Source of the DNA: JAMXLG01 sp963765935
GTDB lineage: Bacteria > Vulcanimicrobiota > Vulcanimicrobiia > Vulcanimicrobiales > Vulcanimicrobiaceae
Assembly (NCBI GenBank): GCA_963765935.1
Contig: CAVXXX010000001.1
Span: 1,612,001-1,676,000, forward strand
Direction: 5' to 3'
Length of the DNA: 64,000 nt
In this document: one piece after another, positions 25,010 through 34,190 of the stretch
How positions within the stretch are numbered: the first letter of the stretch is position 1
How the letters are laid out: each line of letters opens with the position of its first letter
The notes under the pieces: generated by a model
Told to the model about the DNA's origin: nothing
The model's input: the letters and a program-made list of their open reading frames with translations, nothing else
Database searches by the model: none
Program-made: the position numbers and the translations under genes

Positions 25010-27264
25010 CCTTAGACCTCCGGCGCGCCGTGCTCGCCCTCGTTGTCGTGTTGACGCTTGTATCGCCCATGGCGGCGATCTCCGCGTCGGCTCCGGCTGC
25101 GCCGAAGATCGTCTCCGTCGACATCACCGGCAACGCTCACGTTCCGACGGCGGCAATCATGCAAGTGGTGCAAGCGCGTCCGGGCGCGCTCTACGATCCG
25201 CGGACCGTGCAACAAGATCTCGCCAACATCAATGCGCTCGGTTATTTTGCCGACGTTGCGCCGCCGCTCGTGCGCGCGCGGCCGGGCGGTGTTGCGATCA
25301 CCTATCGCGTGATCGAGAACCCGGTCGTCAGTAAGATCTCGTTCACCGGCAATCAAAAAGTTCCGAACGACACGCTCCTTGCGCTGATGGATCTTTCCGT
25401 CGGCCAAGTCTTCAACACGAACACCTTCCGTCAAGACGTGTTGAAGATCAACAACTATTACGAGCGGATCGGCTACGGCGGCCAAGTGCCCTCGCACGTC
25501 AAGGACCTCAATCTCGATCCGAAGACCGGCGCGCTGACGCTCGTTATTCAAGAAGGTCTCGTCGTCAAGAACATCATCATCGGCGGCGACCCGGTGCTTC
25601 CGCCGACGTTGATCGTCCCGCAGCTTACGCTCAAACCGGGCATGGTGTACTCCGATGAAATCCGTCAGAAGGACGCCGACGCGCTGCGCAAGTTCTACGA
25701 AGATAAATTCAAAGTCGAACTCGGGAACTTCGAAGGCGGAATCGATCCGTCGACGATCGATCAGAAAGCCGGCACCGCCGACGTGAAGTACGACGTGTAC
25801 GTCGCGCGCGTCGCGGCCGTGCAGATCACCGGCAACACGCGCACGAAGGACCAAGTGATCCGTCGCGAATTGCGCGTGCGCCCCGGTATGGTGGTGAATA
25901 CCGACTGGATCAAGAGCGACTACGAGCGCTTGCAGGCAACCGGGTATTTTTCGAAAGTCAATCCGGATATCAAAGAAGGCCCGGATCCGAAGAAGCCGCA
26001 GGACGTGACCCTCGTGTGGGAAGTCACCGAACAGCGCACGGCATCCGCGAACGTCGGGTTCGGATATTCGGGCGGTATTACGGGTCAAGGACTTTACGGC
26101 ACGCTCGGCTATCAAGACACGAACTTGCACGGTACGGGCAATTCCACGTCGGTGCAATTCCAGCGTGGTGCGCGTACGTATCTCGGCCAGATCGGCGTGA
26201 CGGTTCCGTACATCGGTAACACGCCGAAATCGCAGCGCTATTCGTTGAGCGTAAACCTCTTCGATAATGGCTCGACCTATTATTATCCGGTCTACAACGC
26301 AACGAGCACGATCATTCAACCGGCGCCCATCGTCGGCGCAACGCAAGGACCGATTCCGGTCACGCTCTATCCGAGCACTTCGTCGTCGCTTATTGGCGGC
26401 GTCGTATCGACGAGCTACTCGGCGTCGCTCGGCGGTTCGGTTTCACTCGGACGGCGTTTGAGCGACTACGTGATCGCCTCGATCACGCCCACGATCGAGA
26501 AGGTCAAGTACGATACGAGCGTTCCGGCGCCGTACTACTTCCAGGGATCGCAGCCGAACGTGCTCGCGGGTCCGACGCCCAATCCGCTCAATTCGAACAT
26601 TTCGAACATCAACGGTTCGTTCGGTATCGCGGCAACCTCGATCGCAAACGTCAACACGGGTCTGCCGTATCAGTTGAACTACTTGACGTTCGGCCTCAGT
26701 ACGTCGCCGATCACGATGGACGATCCGTACAATCCGCGGCGCGGATGGCGAGCGAATCTCTCGGAGACGGTCTCCGCGCCGGGATTCCTTCGCTCGAGTT
26801 TCGATTACACTGCGACCCAGCTCGATATGGCGCGCTTCTTCCCGGTGCTCAAGAGCGCGACGCTCGGTATTCACTTGTTGCCGGAAACCACGACGGGTGT
26901 GATTCCCCCCAGTCAGCTCTACACGTTCTCCGATCAACAGATGCGCGGATATAACACCGTGTTTTACGCGACCGACGCACTGCTCGGACAGATCGAGTTG
27001 CGTCAGCCGCTCACCGCAGACCGCAAGCTCACCGTCGCGGCGTTCGCCGACGGACTCGACTATCGCATCCGCGGTGCATATCCGCTGCTCGATCCGTACA
27101 CGAACCGAATCGTCGGTTATCCCGGAAACTGGGCGACGGTCGGAGACGTGGGCGCCGGCTTACGCTTCGATATTCCACAACTTGGACTGCGCACCGTGCG
27201 CATCGACTTCGCACGCGGCGCCAATGGCACGCACATGAGCTTCGGCATCGGCCAAAGCTTTTAG
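25006..27264 (+). CDS. bamA: Outer membrane protein assembly factor BamA
   Basis: BamA is the essential Omp85 barrel that inserts beta-barrel proteins into the outer membrane. The 752-residue protein has a signal peptide (1-28) and apparently four POTRA domains: about 34-105, 106-190, 192-265 and 268-345, with starts such as ISFTGNQKVP and VQITGNTRTK. A surface-antigen barrel spans about 350-752 and ends in Phe (SFGIGQSF), the beta-signal. Proteobacterial BamA has five POTRAs. The gene sits between the tamB-like gene and three Skp-family genes. Confidence 0.96.
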   Translation: MTLDLRRAVLALVVVLTLVSPMAAISASAPAAPKIVSVDITGNAHVPTAAIMQVVQARPGALYDPRTVQQDLANINALGYFADVAPPLVRARPGGVAITYRVIENPVVSKISFTGNQKVPNDTLLALMDLSVGQVFNTNTFRQDVLKINNYYERIGYGGQVPSHVKDLNLDPKTGALTLVIQEGLVVKNIIIGGDPVLPPTLIVPQLTLKPGMVYSDEIRQKDADALRKFYEDKFKVELGNFEGGIDPSTIDQKAGTADVKYDVYVARVAAVQITGNTRTKDQVIRRELRVRPGMVVNTDWIKSDYERLQATGYFSKVNPDIKEGPDPKKPQDVTLVWEVTEQRTASANVGFGYSGGITGQGLYGTLGYQDTNLHGTGNSTSVQFQRGARTYLGQIGVTVPYIGNTPKSQRYSLSVNLFDNGSTYYYPVYNATSTIIQPAPIVGATQGPIPVTLYPSTSSSLIGGVVSTSYSASLGGSVSLGRRLSDYVIASITPTIEKVKYDTSVPAPYYFQGSQPNVLAGPTPNPLNSNISNINGSFGIAATSIANVNTGLPYQLNYLTFGLSTSPITMDDPYNPRRGWRANLSETVSAPGFLRSSFDYTATQLDMARFFPVLKSATLGIHLLPETTTGVIPPSQLYTFSDQQMRGYNTVFYATDALLGQIELRQPLTADRKLTVAAFADGLDYRIRGAYPLLDPYTNRIVGYPGNWATVGDVGAGLRFDIPQLGLRTVRIDFARGANGTHMSFGIGQSF

Positions 27265-27278
27265 AGACACAAGGACAC

Positions 27279-28082
27279 ATGAAGAAACGGCTCATCTCAT
27301 CTCTTCTCGGAACGGCGATTATCGCGGCGCTTATTGCGCCGGCGGCAATCGCTGCGGATTTGACCGACGTCGGTTACGTCGATCAGACGGCGCTCGGCAG
27401 TTTGCCGCAATTTGCGTCTGCGAACGCGCAGCTGGCGCAGTATAAAGCGGGGCTCGACCGCCAGTTCGCTTCGGCAATGAAATCGGCGCGCACAGACGCC
27501 GACAAGCAAAACATCACCTTGCGCTTCCAACAGGAACTTCAGGACAAACAGCGCGAGCTCGTCGGTCCGCTCTTCCAGCGCGCGCAACTTGCACTCGCAA
27601 CCGTTGCGTCCAACCGCAAGCTCTCGGTCGTCGTTGATAAGCGCATCATCGTGTACGGTGGACAAGACGTCACGAGCGATGTCGTCAACGCCATCAGAGG
27701 CTCGCAGGCGCTCAATCCGCCGAGCGCGTCACCGCCGCCGTCGGAGATCGGTTTCGTCGATCAATCGGCGCTCGATAATTCGACGAAGGTTCAAGACGCC
27801 AACAAGCAACTGCAGCAGTACATGGAGCAGCAGCGTCCCGCGTACGCAGCCAAACTCAAAGACGCGAAGACGGATGCGGAAAAGAACGACGTCGGCGCGC
27901 AGTGGGACAAGCTGATCTCCGACAAGCGCGATCAACTGCTCAAGCCGCTGGTCGATCAAACGAAGTCCGCTACGGCGTCGGTCGCGAAGGGCAAAAACTT
28001 AGTGCTCGTTATCGATCGCGGCGACGTAATCTTCGGGGGCACGGACATCACTCAAGATGTCCAGAACGCACTCAATAAATAA
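27279..28082 (+). CDS. OmpH/Skp family periplasmic chaperone with two fused Skp-like units
   Basis: The 267-residue protein has a signal peptide (1-25) followed by two Skp-like units. Unit 1 (about 30-140) starts VGYVDQTALGSLPQF and ends VYGGQDVTSDVVNAI. Unit 2 (about 155-267) starts IGFVDQSALDNSTKV and ends IFGGTDITQDVQNAL. Skp/OmpH chaperones normally have one unit, trimerise and hold unfolded outer-membrane proteins. Here a duplication has fused two units through a Pro/Ser-rich linker (about 146-154). The gene starts 14 bp after bamA and overlaps the next Skp-like gene by 26 bp. Confidence 0.88.
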   Translation: MKKRLISSLLGTAIIAALIAPAAIAADLTDVGYVDQTALGSLPQFASANAQLAQYKAGLDRQFASAMKSARTDADKQNITLRFQQELQDKQRELVGPLFQRAQLALATVASNRKLSVVVDKRIIVYGGQDVTSDVVNAIRGSQALNPPSASPPPSEIGFVDQSALDNSTKVQDANKQLQQYMEQQRPAYAAKLKDAKTDAEKNDVGAQWDKLISDKRDQLLKPLVDQTKSATASVAKGKNLVLVIDRGDVIFGGTDITQDVQNALNK

Positions 28083-29361
28083 GCGCAACGGAGTTGCGCT
28101 GGTCCTTGCGGCAGCCGCCATGCTTGGTGGCTGTTCGCGCGTTGACGTGCACTCCGCGACCGTTCGCGGCGTGGCGTACGTTCGCATCGACGAGGTGATC
28201 AAACATCACCCGCTGTACCCGCAAGTGCAGCAGCTCGAGAATGCCGTTGCGGCGATCAATCTCGAATCGACGATGCCACGCGCCCCGCTCTCGCCCGCCG
28301 AAATCGCGCAGCAGACGCAAGTGCTCAACAAGCAGCTCAAAGATGCGCAGAGCCGCGCGAACGCGATTCTCCAGCAGAAGCAACAGCAGTACCAGAATCA
28401 GGAGCGCCAAGCCGATATTGCGGCGTTGAAAGCCGCGAATATCGACCCGCGTGCGGCCGGCATCGGCGAGCAGATGAATGCGACATCGCAGCAACAGGCC
28501 GCGCAGGCGGCGCAAGCGGCGCGGCAAGACTACCAGCAATATCAGCAAAGCGTCGTCGCGCAAGATAACGCCGCGATGAATTCAGTCGCGCAGCAGCTCA
28601 GCAAAGAAGCGGATCAAAAATTCCGCGCGCGTGCGGAGCAGGATCAGCAGCAGGAGACGGATTTGTCACTGCGCCTCGCACAGCAAGACGCAACGCAGCG
28701 CCTCGCCCTAAAGACCAAAGCGAATAACATCGCGATGGATGCGACGCAGCGCAAGCAAGTCGCGGACCAGCTCGCCGCGCTCGATAAAAAAGAGGCGGAT
28801 CAAGTTGCAGCGCTGCGCGCGCAGCATCAAAGCGATCTCGCAGCATATCAGAAGCAGCTGCGTTCGGAAACGAGCGCCGCAATTCAGAAACAGGTCGCGA
28901 GTATTCGTTCGCAGACGCAAGCGAAGCTCTCGACGCGCCAACAGCAAGTCGGCGCGCAGCTGCGCGGACTCGGCACGGCACCGATTCCGCAACAGAACAT
29001 CCCACACGACGTGCAAGCGCAATTGATGAAAATTCATCAAGAGTTCGGTGCGAAGTTCCAGGCCGACGCGCAAGCGACGGTTGCCGAATACAACGCGACG
29101 AAGAGCGATCTCGACAAGCAGTTCGCGGCACTCCACGGTGAAGACGTGGGTGCAACGGGTGCGGCCGCGAAACAGCTCAGTGACTTGCAAAAGCGCCACG
29201 ACGACCTGATGGCGCAAATCCAGTCCCAAGTTCAACGCGAAGCCGATAAAATCGCGAAGGATGACGGGTTCACGGTCGTCTTTGACAATGTCCAAGCCGC
29301 AAACGGCGGCTACGATCTCACTAACGATCTCATCCGCGACGTCGAAAGTCTACACGAGTGA
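28057..29361 (+). CDS. Long Skp/OmpH-like lipoprotein with a Gln/Ala-rich coiled coil
   Basis: The 434-residue product begins with a lipoprotein signal ending in LGGC (Cys near 26). VAYVRIDEVIKHHPLYPQ starts the Skp-like head. A very long Gln/Ala/Lys-rich coiled coil follows (about 70-390), and the protein closes with DGFTVVFDNVQAANGGYDLTND, matching the GG.D(I/L)T.D ending of its neighbours. It is two to three times the usual Skp length, so its tentacles would be much longer or folded back. Lipid anchoring is also unusual for Skp. The stop overlaps the next gene as GTGA. Confidence 0.8.
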   Translation: MSRTHSINKRNGVALVLAAAAMLGGCSRVDVHSATVRGVAYVRIDEVIKHHPLYPQVQQLENAVAAINLESTMPRAPLSPAEIAQQTQVLNKQLKDAQSRANAILQQKQQQYQNQERQADIAALKAANIDPRAAGIGEQMNATSQQQAAQAAQAARQDYQQYQQSVVAQDNAAMNSVAQQLSKEADQKFRARAEQDQQQETDLSLRLAQQDATQRLALKTKANNIAMDATQRKQVADQLAALDKKEADQVAALRAQHQSDLAAYQKQLRSETSAAIQKQVASIRSQTQAKLSTRQQQVGAQLRGLGTAPIPQQNIPHDVQAQLMKIHQEFGAKFQADAQATVAEYNATKSDLDKQFAALHGEDVGATGAAAKQLSDLQKRHDDLMAQIQSQVQREADKIAKDDGFTVVFDNVQAANGGYDLTNDLIRDVESLHE

Positions 29362-29762
29362 AGAAACAACTGATAATTACCGCCCTTGCCGCCGCGCTGC
29401 TCGCCGGCTGCGCCAATAACAGCCCCGTCGGTCTGATTGATATCGGCCGTATCGTGGCGAATTGGAAAACGTATCAGCTCAATCAACAGCAGCTAATGAT
29501 CGACGAGCAGAAGATCATTCAGAGCCGCGCTTCAAACGGCCAGAAGCAACGCGAAGCGCTCGCACTGCAGAAGAAGTACGCCGGCATCACCGAGGATCTG
29601 ACGAAGCAAATTCGCGAGGCCGCGAACAAAGTGGCTTCCGATAAGGGCCTCAAGCTCGTCGTGACCAAACAGGGCGTCGGCTACGGCGGCGTCGATATCA
29701 CGCCGGATGTCGAGAAAGTGATGAACATCACGGAAGCGAGCTCGTCGCCCAGCGCACAATAG
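29358..29762 (+). CDS. Short Skp/OmpH-like lipoprotein
   Basis: The 134-residue product starts at a GTG overlapping the upstream TGA. It has a lipoprotein signal with lipobox LLAGC (Cys18), then VGLIDIGRIVANW as the Skp-type first strand, a helical middle, and KGLKLVVTKQGVGYGGVDIT as the last strand. It is the third Skp-family gene in a row. Reduced size and lipid anchoring suggest a distinct role from the double-unit protein, possibly forming mixed assemblies; that is inference. Confidence 0.8.
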   Translation: MKKQLIITALAAALLAGCANNSPVGLIDIGRIVANWKTYQLNQQQLMIDEQKIIQSRASNGQKQREALALQKKYAGITEDLTKQIREAANKVASDKGLKLVVTKQGVGYGGVDITPDVEKVMNITEASSSPSAQ

Positions 29763-29763
29763 C

Positions 29764-30792
29764 ATGCTGGGCACGCTCGCGGATCTGCAAGCGAAAGTCG
29801 GGGGCCGTGTCATTGGCGACGGCTCCGTTGCTATTGCGCGCGTTGCCGCCGTAGACGAGGCGAGCGATGATGCATTGACGTTCGCGACCGACGAGAAGTA
29901 TCTCGCCGCCGCATTTAAAAGCAATGCGGCTGCGGTGCTCGTTGACGATAGCGTGCCGCTCGGCGGCGCTACGCCGCCGAAACCCGTGCTGGTCGTGGAA
30001 AACGCGCGCGCCGCGCTCGCGACGTTTCTTGCAACGTTGAAGCGGCCGCGTCCGCGCGGGCCGTTTCGTCATCCGAGCGCGGTCGTCGAAGACGGCGCCG
30101 TCATCGGTGACGATGTGCACCTAGGCGCGAATGCCTACGTCGGGAGTGGTGCGCAAATCGGCGCCCGCACGACGATCGGCGCGGGAGCATACGTCGGCGC
30201 GGACGTGCGTATCGGTGAAGATACGTGGCTGCATCCGCACGCGATCGTGCACGAAGGGTGCATCGTCGGGAATCGTGTGGTGCTGCATTCCGGCAGCGTG
30301 ATCGGCAGCGAAGGTTTCGGCTGGGCGTTCCTCGAGGGACGTCTCGAACGGATTCCGCAAGTCGGCAACGTCGTGCTCGACGATGAAGTCGAGATCGGCG
30401 CGAATACGTGCGTCGATCGCGCGCAGACCGGCAGCACGCAGATCGGACGCGGCACGAAGATCGACAATTTGGTGCAGATCGGCCACAACTGCCGCATTGG
30501 CATGCACTGCGCGATTGCCGCGCAAACGGGGTTTGCGGGTTCCACGAGCGTCGGTGATTTCGTCAAGATCGCAGGTCAGGTCGGCACGCGCGGACACATG
30601 CACATCGGTTCGCGTTCGACGGTTGCGGGGCAATCCGGCGTATGGGGCGATGTCGAGGAAGGCGCGATGATTTCCGGCAACCCGGCGCGCGATCACCGCG
30701 AGTGGATGAAAGCGGAGGTCATGGTGCGCAGGCTGCCAAAGCTCGTCGCTCGTGTCGAGAAACTGGAGCGCGAGCTACAGAGCGAAGAGTGA
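29764..30792 (+). CDS. lpxD: UDP-3-O-acylglucosamine N-acyltransferase LpxD
   Basis: LpxD adds the second acyl chain to UDP-3-O-acylglucosamine in lipid A synthesis. The 342-residue protein has the N-terminal uridine-binding domain (about 1-95), then a left-handed beta-helix of hexapeptide repeats (100-300) such as IGARTTIGAGAYVGADVRIG. VQIGHNCRIG near 238-247 supplies the catalytic histidine. A C-terminal helix with a leucine-rich coil closes the trimer. It lies directly before lpxC. Confidence 0.96.
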   Translation: MLGTLADLQAKVGGRVIGDGSVAIARVAAVDEASDDALTFATDEKYLAAAFKSNAAAVLVDDSVPLGGATPPKPVLVVENARAALATFLATLKRPRPRGPFRHPSAVVEDGAVIGDDVHLGANAYVGSGAQIGARTTIGAGAYVGADVRIGEDTWLHPHAIVHEGCIVGNRVVLHSGSVIGSEGFGWAFLEGRLERIPQVGNVVLDDEVEIGANTCVDRAQTGSTQIGRGTKIDNLVQIGHNCRIGMHCAIAAQTGFAGSTSVGDFVKIAGQVGTRGHMHIGSRSTVAGQSGVWGDVEEGAMISGNPARDHREWMKAEVMVRRLPKLVARVEKLERELQSEE

Positions 30793-30954
30793 GGAGCCTG
30801 TCGGGGAATGGCAGCCTTCGCTTTCACGGCGCATTTTCTCCGAAGCCGTCGTTGCTCATCGGTCACGAAGCTATGGCTTCGCTTCCTCTTCGCGCCTAGT
30901 CTTCGAAGAAAATGCACCGTGAAATCGAAAGCGGCCATTCCCCGACAGGCTCCT
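30792..30954. repeat. 163-bp palindromic element between lpxD and lpxC
   Basis: Two arms of 56 bp (30792-30847 and 30899-30954) are inverted repeats matching at 50 of 56 positions, with the first 21 positions identical (both begin AGGAGCCTGTCGGGGAATGG). The 51-nt loop contains a further small hairpin, GAAGC-TATG-GCTTC. The element starts at the last base of the lpxD stop codon and ends 5 bp before the lpxC start. No open reading frame or transposase is present, so it resembles a miniature non-autonomous element or a large REP-type structure. Confidence 0.85.
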
Positions 30955-30959
30955 AGCGT

Positions 30960-31766
30960 ATGAACGCGGCAACGCTTTGCGAGCCCTTGCATTTTGAGGG
31001 CGTGGGGCTGCATACGGGCACAACGGCAGCGATGGACGTGCGCCCCGCTGCACCGGGAATGGGTTTCGTGTTTGTCTGTTCCGGTACGCGTATTCCCGCG
31101 ACCGCGGATTTCGCGAGTGAATCACCGCTTGCAACCGTTATCTCGCACAAGGCGACGAGTATCTCGACGATCGAGCACATTCTCTCCGCGCTCACCGCGA
31201 TGGGCGTGAGCGATGCGGAGATCGAACTCGAAGGCAAAGAGATTCCTATTCTCGACGGCAGCGCGAAGATATATGCGGATGCGATTGCGAGCACGGGTCT
31301 GCGTGAATCGACGCAGCCGCGTCCTGTCTTTGCGCCGCAAGAACCATACGAGCTTCGCGACGGCGAAAAGGCGGTGATCGTTTTGCCGGCGGATGAATTT
31401 CGGATCCGGTTCGTCGGCGACTACGAGGCGCCTATCGGCACGCATTATTACGACGCCGCGATCACGCCGGAGCGGTATCGCAGCGAGATCGCGCCCGCCC
31501 GCACGTTCGCATTTTTGCGCGACGTGGAAGCGATGCGCGCGCAAGGGCTTGCGCGCGGCGGAAGTTTGGACAACGCCCTCGTCTACGACGAGGAGGGGCC
31601 GATGCAATCGTTGCAATGGCCTAATGAGGTCGTACGCCACAAGGTTCTCGACCTGATCGGTGACCTGGCGCTGCTCGGCGCCTATCCACGATGCGAAGTG
31701 ATCGCGATTAAAAGCGGCCACGCGCTGCATACGCGCTTGACCCGTGAATTGAGGAAACGTGCCTGA
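30960..31766 (+). CDS. lpxC: UDP-3-O-acyl-N-acetylglucosamine deacetylase LpxC
   Basis: LpxC is the zinc deacetylase that commits UDP-acyl-GlcNAc to lipid A synthesis. The 268-residue protein has the N-terminal FEGVGLHTG motif, STIEHILSAL near 68-77 (zinc His), HKVLDLIGDLALLG near 227-240 (zinc His and Asp) and SGHALHTRL near 253-261 (catalytic His). Here lpxC follows lpxD and precedes fabZ, the order seen in diderm Terrabacteria and some Bacteroidota. The stop overlaps the fabZ start. Confidence 0.96.
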   Translation: MNAATLCEPLHFEGVGLHTGTTAAMDVRPAAPGMGFVFVCSGTRIPATADFASESPLATVISHKATSISTIEHILSALTAMGVSDAEIELEGKEIPILDGSAKIYADAIASTGLRESTQPRPVFAPQEPYELRDGEKAVIVLPADEFRIRFVGDYEAPIGTHYYDAAITPERYRSEIAPARTFAFLRDVEAMRAQGLARGGSLDNALVYDEEGPMQSLQWPNEVVRHKVLDLIGDLALLGAYPRCEVIAIKSGHALHTRLTRELRKRA

Positions 31767-32232
31767 CATCGACATCCGGCAGATCATGGAGATCTTACCG
31801 CACCGCTATCCGCTCTTGCTCGTGGATCGAATTCTCGAACTCGAGCCCGGCGTGCGCGCGTTCGGTTATAAGAACATCACGTACAACGAGCCCGTCTTCA
31901 CCGGACACTTTCCCGGCAATCCGCTCTTTCCGGGCGTATATATGATCGAAGCGATGGCGCAGCTCGGCGGCTGCGTGGTGTTGGAACCCGGCGAATTCTC
32001 ACGGAAGGTTCCGTACTTGGCGGGCATCGATAAAGCGAAGTTCCGCCGTCCCGTCGTGCCCGGCGACCGTTTGATGATGGAAGTCCGTCTCGTCAAATAC
32101 AAACGGAACATCGGATGGGTTGAAGCCGAAGCGAAAGTCGAAGAGCAGCTCGCCTGTTCGGCTGAACTGATGTTCTCGATTGCTTCCGACCCACGCAGCT
32201 TCAGTCTCGACGCGGCGGTGTTGCACGTCTAA
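31759..32232 (+). CDS. fabZ: 3-hydroxyacyl-[ACP] dehydratase FabZ
   Basis: FabZ dehydrates 3-hydroxyacyl-ACP in fatty acid elongation and competes with the Lpx acyltransferases for substrate. The 157-residue hotdog-fold protein has ILPHRYPLLLVDRI near the N-terminus, catalytic His in FTGHFPGNPLFPG near 47-59 and catalytic Glu in YMIEAMAQ. The GTG start has GAGGAAAC directly upstream and lies inside the lpxC end. Clustering with lpx genes is conserved in many diderms. Confidence 0.96.
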   Translation: MPDIDIRQIMEILPHRYPLLLVDRILELEPGVRAFGYKNITYNEPVFTGHFPGNPLFPGVYMIEAMAQLGGCVVLEPGEFSRKVPYLAGIDKAKFRRPVVPGDRLMMEVRLVKYKRNIGWVEAEAKVEEQLACSAELMFSIASDPRSFSLDAAVLHV

Positions 32233-33000
32233 ATGATTCACCCTACCGCCATCGTTCACCCGAACGCCAATATCGCGCGCGGCGTCGACGTCGGACCGTA
32301 TTGCGTCGTCGGCGAAAACGTGTCTATTGCGGCTGGAACGGTGCTACAGGCGCACGTTGTCGTCAACGGTTGGACGGAAATCGGCGAGGGCTGCGAGTTC
32401 TATCCGTTCGCGACGATCGGCGCAGCATCGCAGGATCGCAAGTACCACGGCGAGCGCGCCTTCACAAAGATCGGCAACAAGACGATCGTGCGCGAATACG
32501 TCTCGATTCAACGCGCGACCGGCGAAGGTGAAGTGACCGCGGTGGGCGACAATTGCCTTTTGCTCGCATACACGCACATCGCGCACAACTGCATTCTCGG
32601 CGACTACGTCACGATGTCGAACCTTGCGCAACTCGCGGGACACGTCGAAGTCGGCGACTACGCGACGATCGGCGGACAGGCGGGCGTGCATCAATTCACG
32701 CGCATCGGACGCTACGCGATGATCGGCGGTGCGAGCAAGATCAGCAAGGACGTTCCGCCGTTCTTTCTCGTCGAAGGTAACCCCGCGGAGCCGTACGGGT
32801 TGAATTCCGTCGGCCTACGCCGCGCCGGCTTCACCATCGAGGAGCGCAACGAGATCAAGAAGTTCTACAAGATTCTCTACAACCCGAAGATGAACGTTTC
32901 GCAAGCCGTTGAAGCGATGAAAGCCGAAGCCTCGAGCGACCCCGGCCGCGAAATCGTAGCCTTCCTCGAAGCCAACTCCCAACGCGGCATATTAAAGTAG
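32233..33000 (+). CDS. lpxA: UDP-N-acetylglucosamine acyltransferase LpxA
   Basis: LpxA catalyses the first step of lipid A synthesis, O-acylation of UDP-GlcNAc. The 255-residue protein has the left-handed beta-helix of hexapeptide repeats beginning IHPTAIVHPNANIARG. The active-site segment LLLAYTHIAHNCILG near 113-127 contains the catalytic His, followed by AQLAGHVEVGDYATIGG. The C-terminal helical domain (about 195-255) is normal. It directly abuts the fabZ stop. Confidence 0.97.
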   Translation: MIHPTAIVHPNANIARGVDVGPYCVVGENVSIAAGTVLQAHVVVNGWTEIGEGCEFYPFATIGAASQDRKYHGERAFTKIGNKTIVREYVSIQRATGEGEVTAVGDNCLLLAYTHIAHNCILGDYVTMSNLAQLAGHVEVGDYATIGGQAGVHQFTRIGRYAMIGGASKISKDVPPFFLVEGNPAEPYGLNSVGLRRAGFTIEERNEIKKFYKILYNPKMNVSQAVEAMKAEASSDPGREIVAFLEANSQRGILK

Positions 33001-33009
33001 CTCGCAACC

Positions 33010-33050
33010 TGTCATCCTGACCCTTCGACTCGCTGTGCTCGCTCAGGACT
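33010..33050. repeat. TGTCATCCTGAGC family repeat between lpxA and lpxB
   Basis: TGTCATCCTGA is followed by the reverse-oriented half CCCTTCGACTCGCTGTGCTCGC ending in TCAGGACT. It interrupts an otherwise overlapping operon by 68 bp. Confidence 0.8.
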
Positions 33051-33068
33051 AAAGGCATAAATGTTTGC

Positions 33069-34190
33069 ATGAGATATTTTTTCTCGAGCGGTGAGGCGTC
33101 CGGTGAACTGAGCGCGGTGCTCCTCGCGGATGCAATTGCGAAGGTCGATGCGGACGCGCAATTCGAAGGTATTGGTGCGGAGCGCATGCGCGAACGCGGT
33201 TTCAAACTGTGGCGCAATCACGCCGGTTGGGCGAGCATGGGACCCATCGCGGCGATCCCGCGAATACCGAAACTGCTCAACACGATGTGGCAAACCGCTC
33301 GCTACATCGAAAAAGAGAAACCGGAACTCGTGATCCTCGTCGACTTCGGTGCATTCAATATGCGTTTGGCGAAAGAGTTGCGCACGAAGTACGACTACCA
33401 GGGGCCCATCATGGATCTCTTTCCGCCGGCGACGTGGCTCGATAAGGAAAAAGTTGCGCGCGCGGTTGCGTCATGGACCGTTCCCGTCACGGCGTTTCAG
33501 CACCAATACGAATTCTATAAAAGCCACCGGCTGCCGATCATGTTCTTCGGCCATCCGCTTGCAGGCCAGTACGTCACGCGCGAAGCGCGCCCCGCACCAC
33601 CCAAAGACGGCGGGACGATTGCGCTGCTTCCCGGGAGCCGCGGCACGGAACTGAAGTATCACGTTCCCGCCCTCATCGGCGCGCTAAAGAAATTGCGCGA
33701 GCGGCGCCCGCATCTGCAGGCCGTCTTCGGTGCGGCGAACGATGCGTCGGCAAAGCAGCTTGCGCGCGCCGTGAAGTCGGCGAAACTCGAGAACGCGCGC
33801 ATTGTGCGCGGCGTCGCGCAAGCGGTAAACGATGCAGATGCCGCGTTCGTAGCATCGGGCACGGCGGTGCTCGAAGTAACGCTTCTCGGGGTGCCGGCGA
33901 TCGCGTTGTACATCATTGCGCCGTATCTCGTGCGTCACGCGCGCCGCGTGTACTCTGGGAAATACATTACGCTGCCGAATCTCGTACTCGAGCGTGAACT
34001 GATTCCCGAGTTGTTGCAAGACGATGCAACGCCGGAGCGCCTCGCAGAAACGATGAATACGCTGCTCGACGACCCATCAGCGCAGTACCGTCACATCAGC
34101 GAAGTACGCGCAGCCCTCGGTTCCCCCACGGCCCTCGACGACTGCGGCCGATTCGCCGTAGCCCTCGCCAAAGCCGGGTTACGTGTATGA
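33069..34190 (+). CDS. lpxB: Lipid-A-disaccharide synthase LpxB
   Basis: LpxB is the GT19 glycosyltransferase that joins lipid X to UDP-diacylglucosamine. The 373-residue protein begins MRYFFSSGEASGELSAVLLA (family SGExSGD-like motif). It has GIGAERMRERGF near 36-47, LPGSRGTELKYH near 182-193 (nucleotide binding) and SGTAVLEVTLLGVPAIALY near 262-280. It ends LAKAGLRV. The same eight codons recur out of context 83 bp downstream, beyond a repeat element. Confidence 0.95.
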   Translation: MRYFFSSGEASGELSAVLLADAIAKVDADAQFEGIGAERMRERGFKLWRNHAGWASMGPIAAIPRIPKLLNTMWQTARYIEKEKPELVILVDFGAFNMRLAKELRTKYDYQGPIMDLFPPATWLDKEKVARAVASWTVPVTAFQHQYEFYKSHRLPIMFFGHPLAGQYVTREARPAPPKDGGTIALLPGSRGTELKYHVPALIGALKKLRERRPHLQAVFGAANDASAKQLARAVKSAKLENARIVRGVAQAVNDADAAFVASGTAVLEVTLLGVPAIALYIIAPYLVRHARRVYSGKYITLPNLVLERELIPELLQDDATPERLAETMNTLLDDPSAQYRHISEVRAALGSPTALDDCGRFAVALAKAGLRV

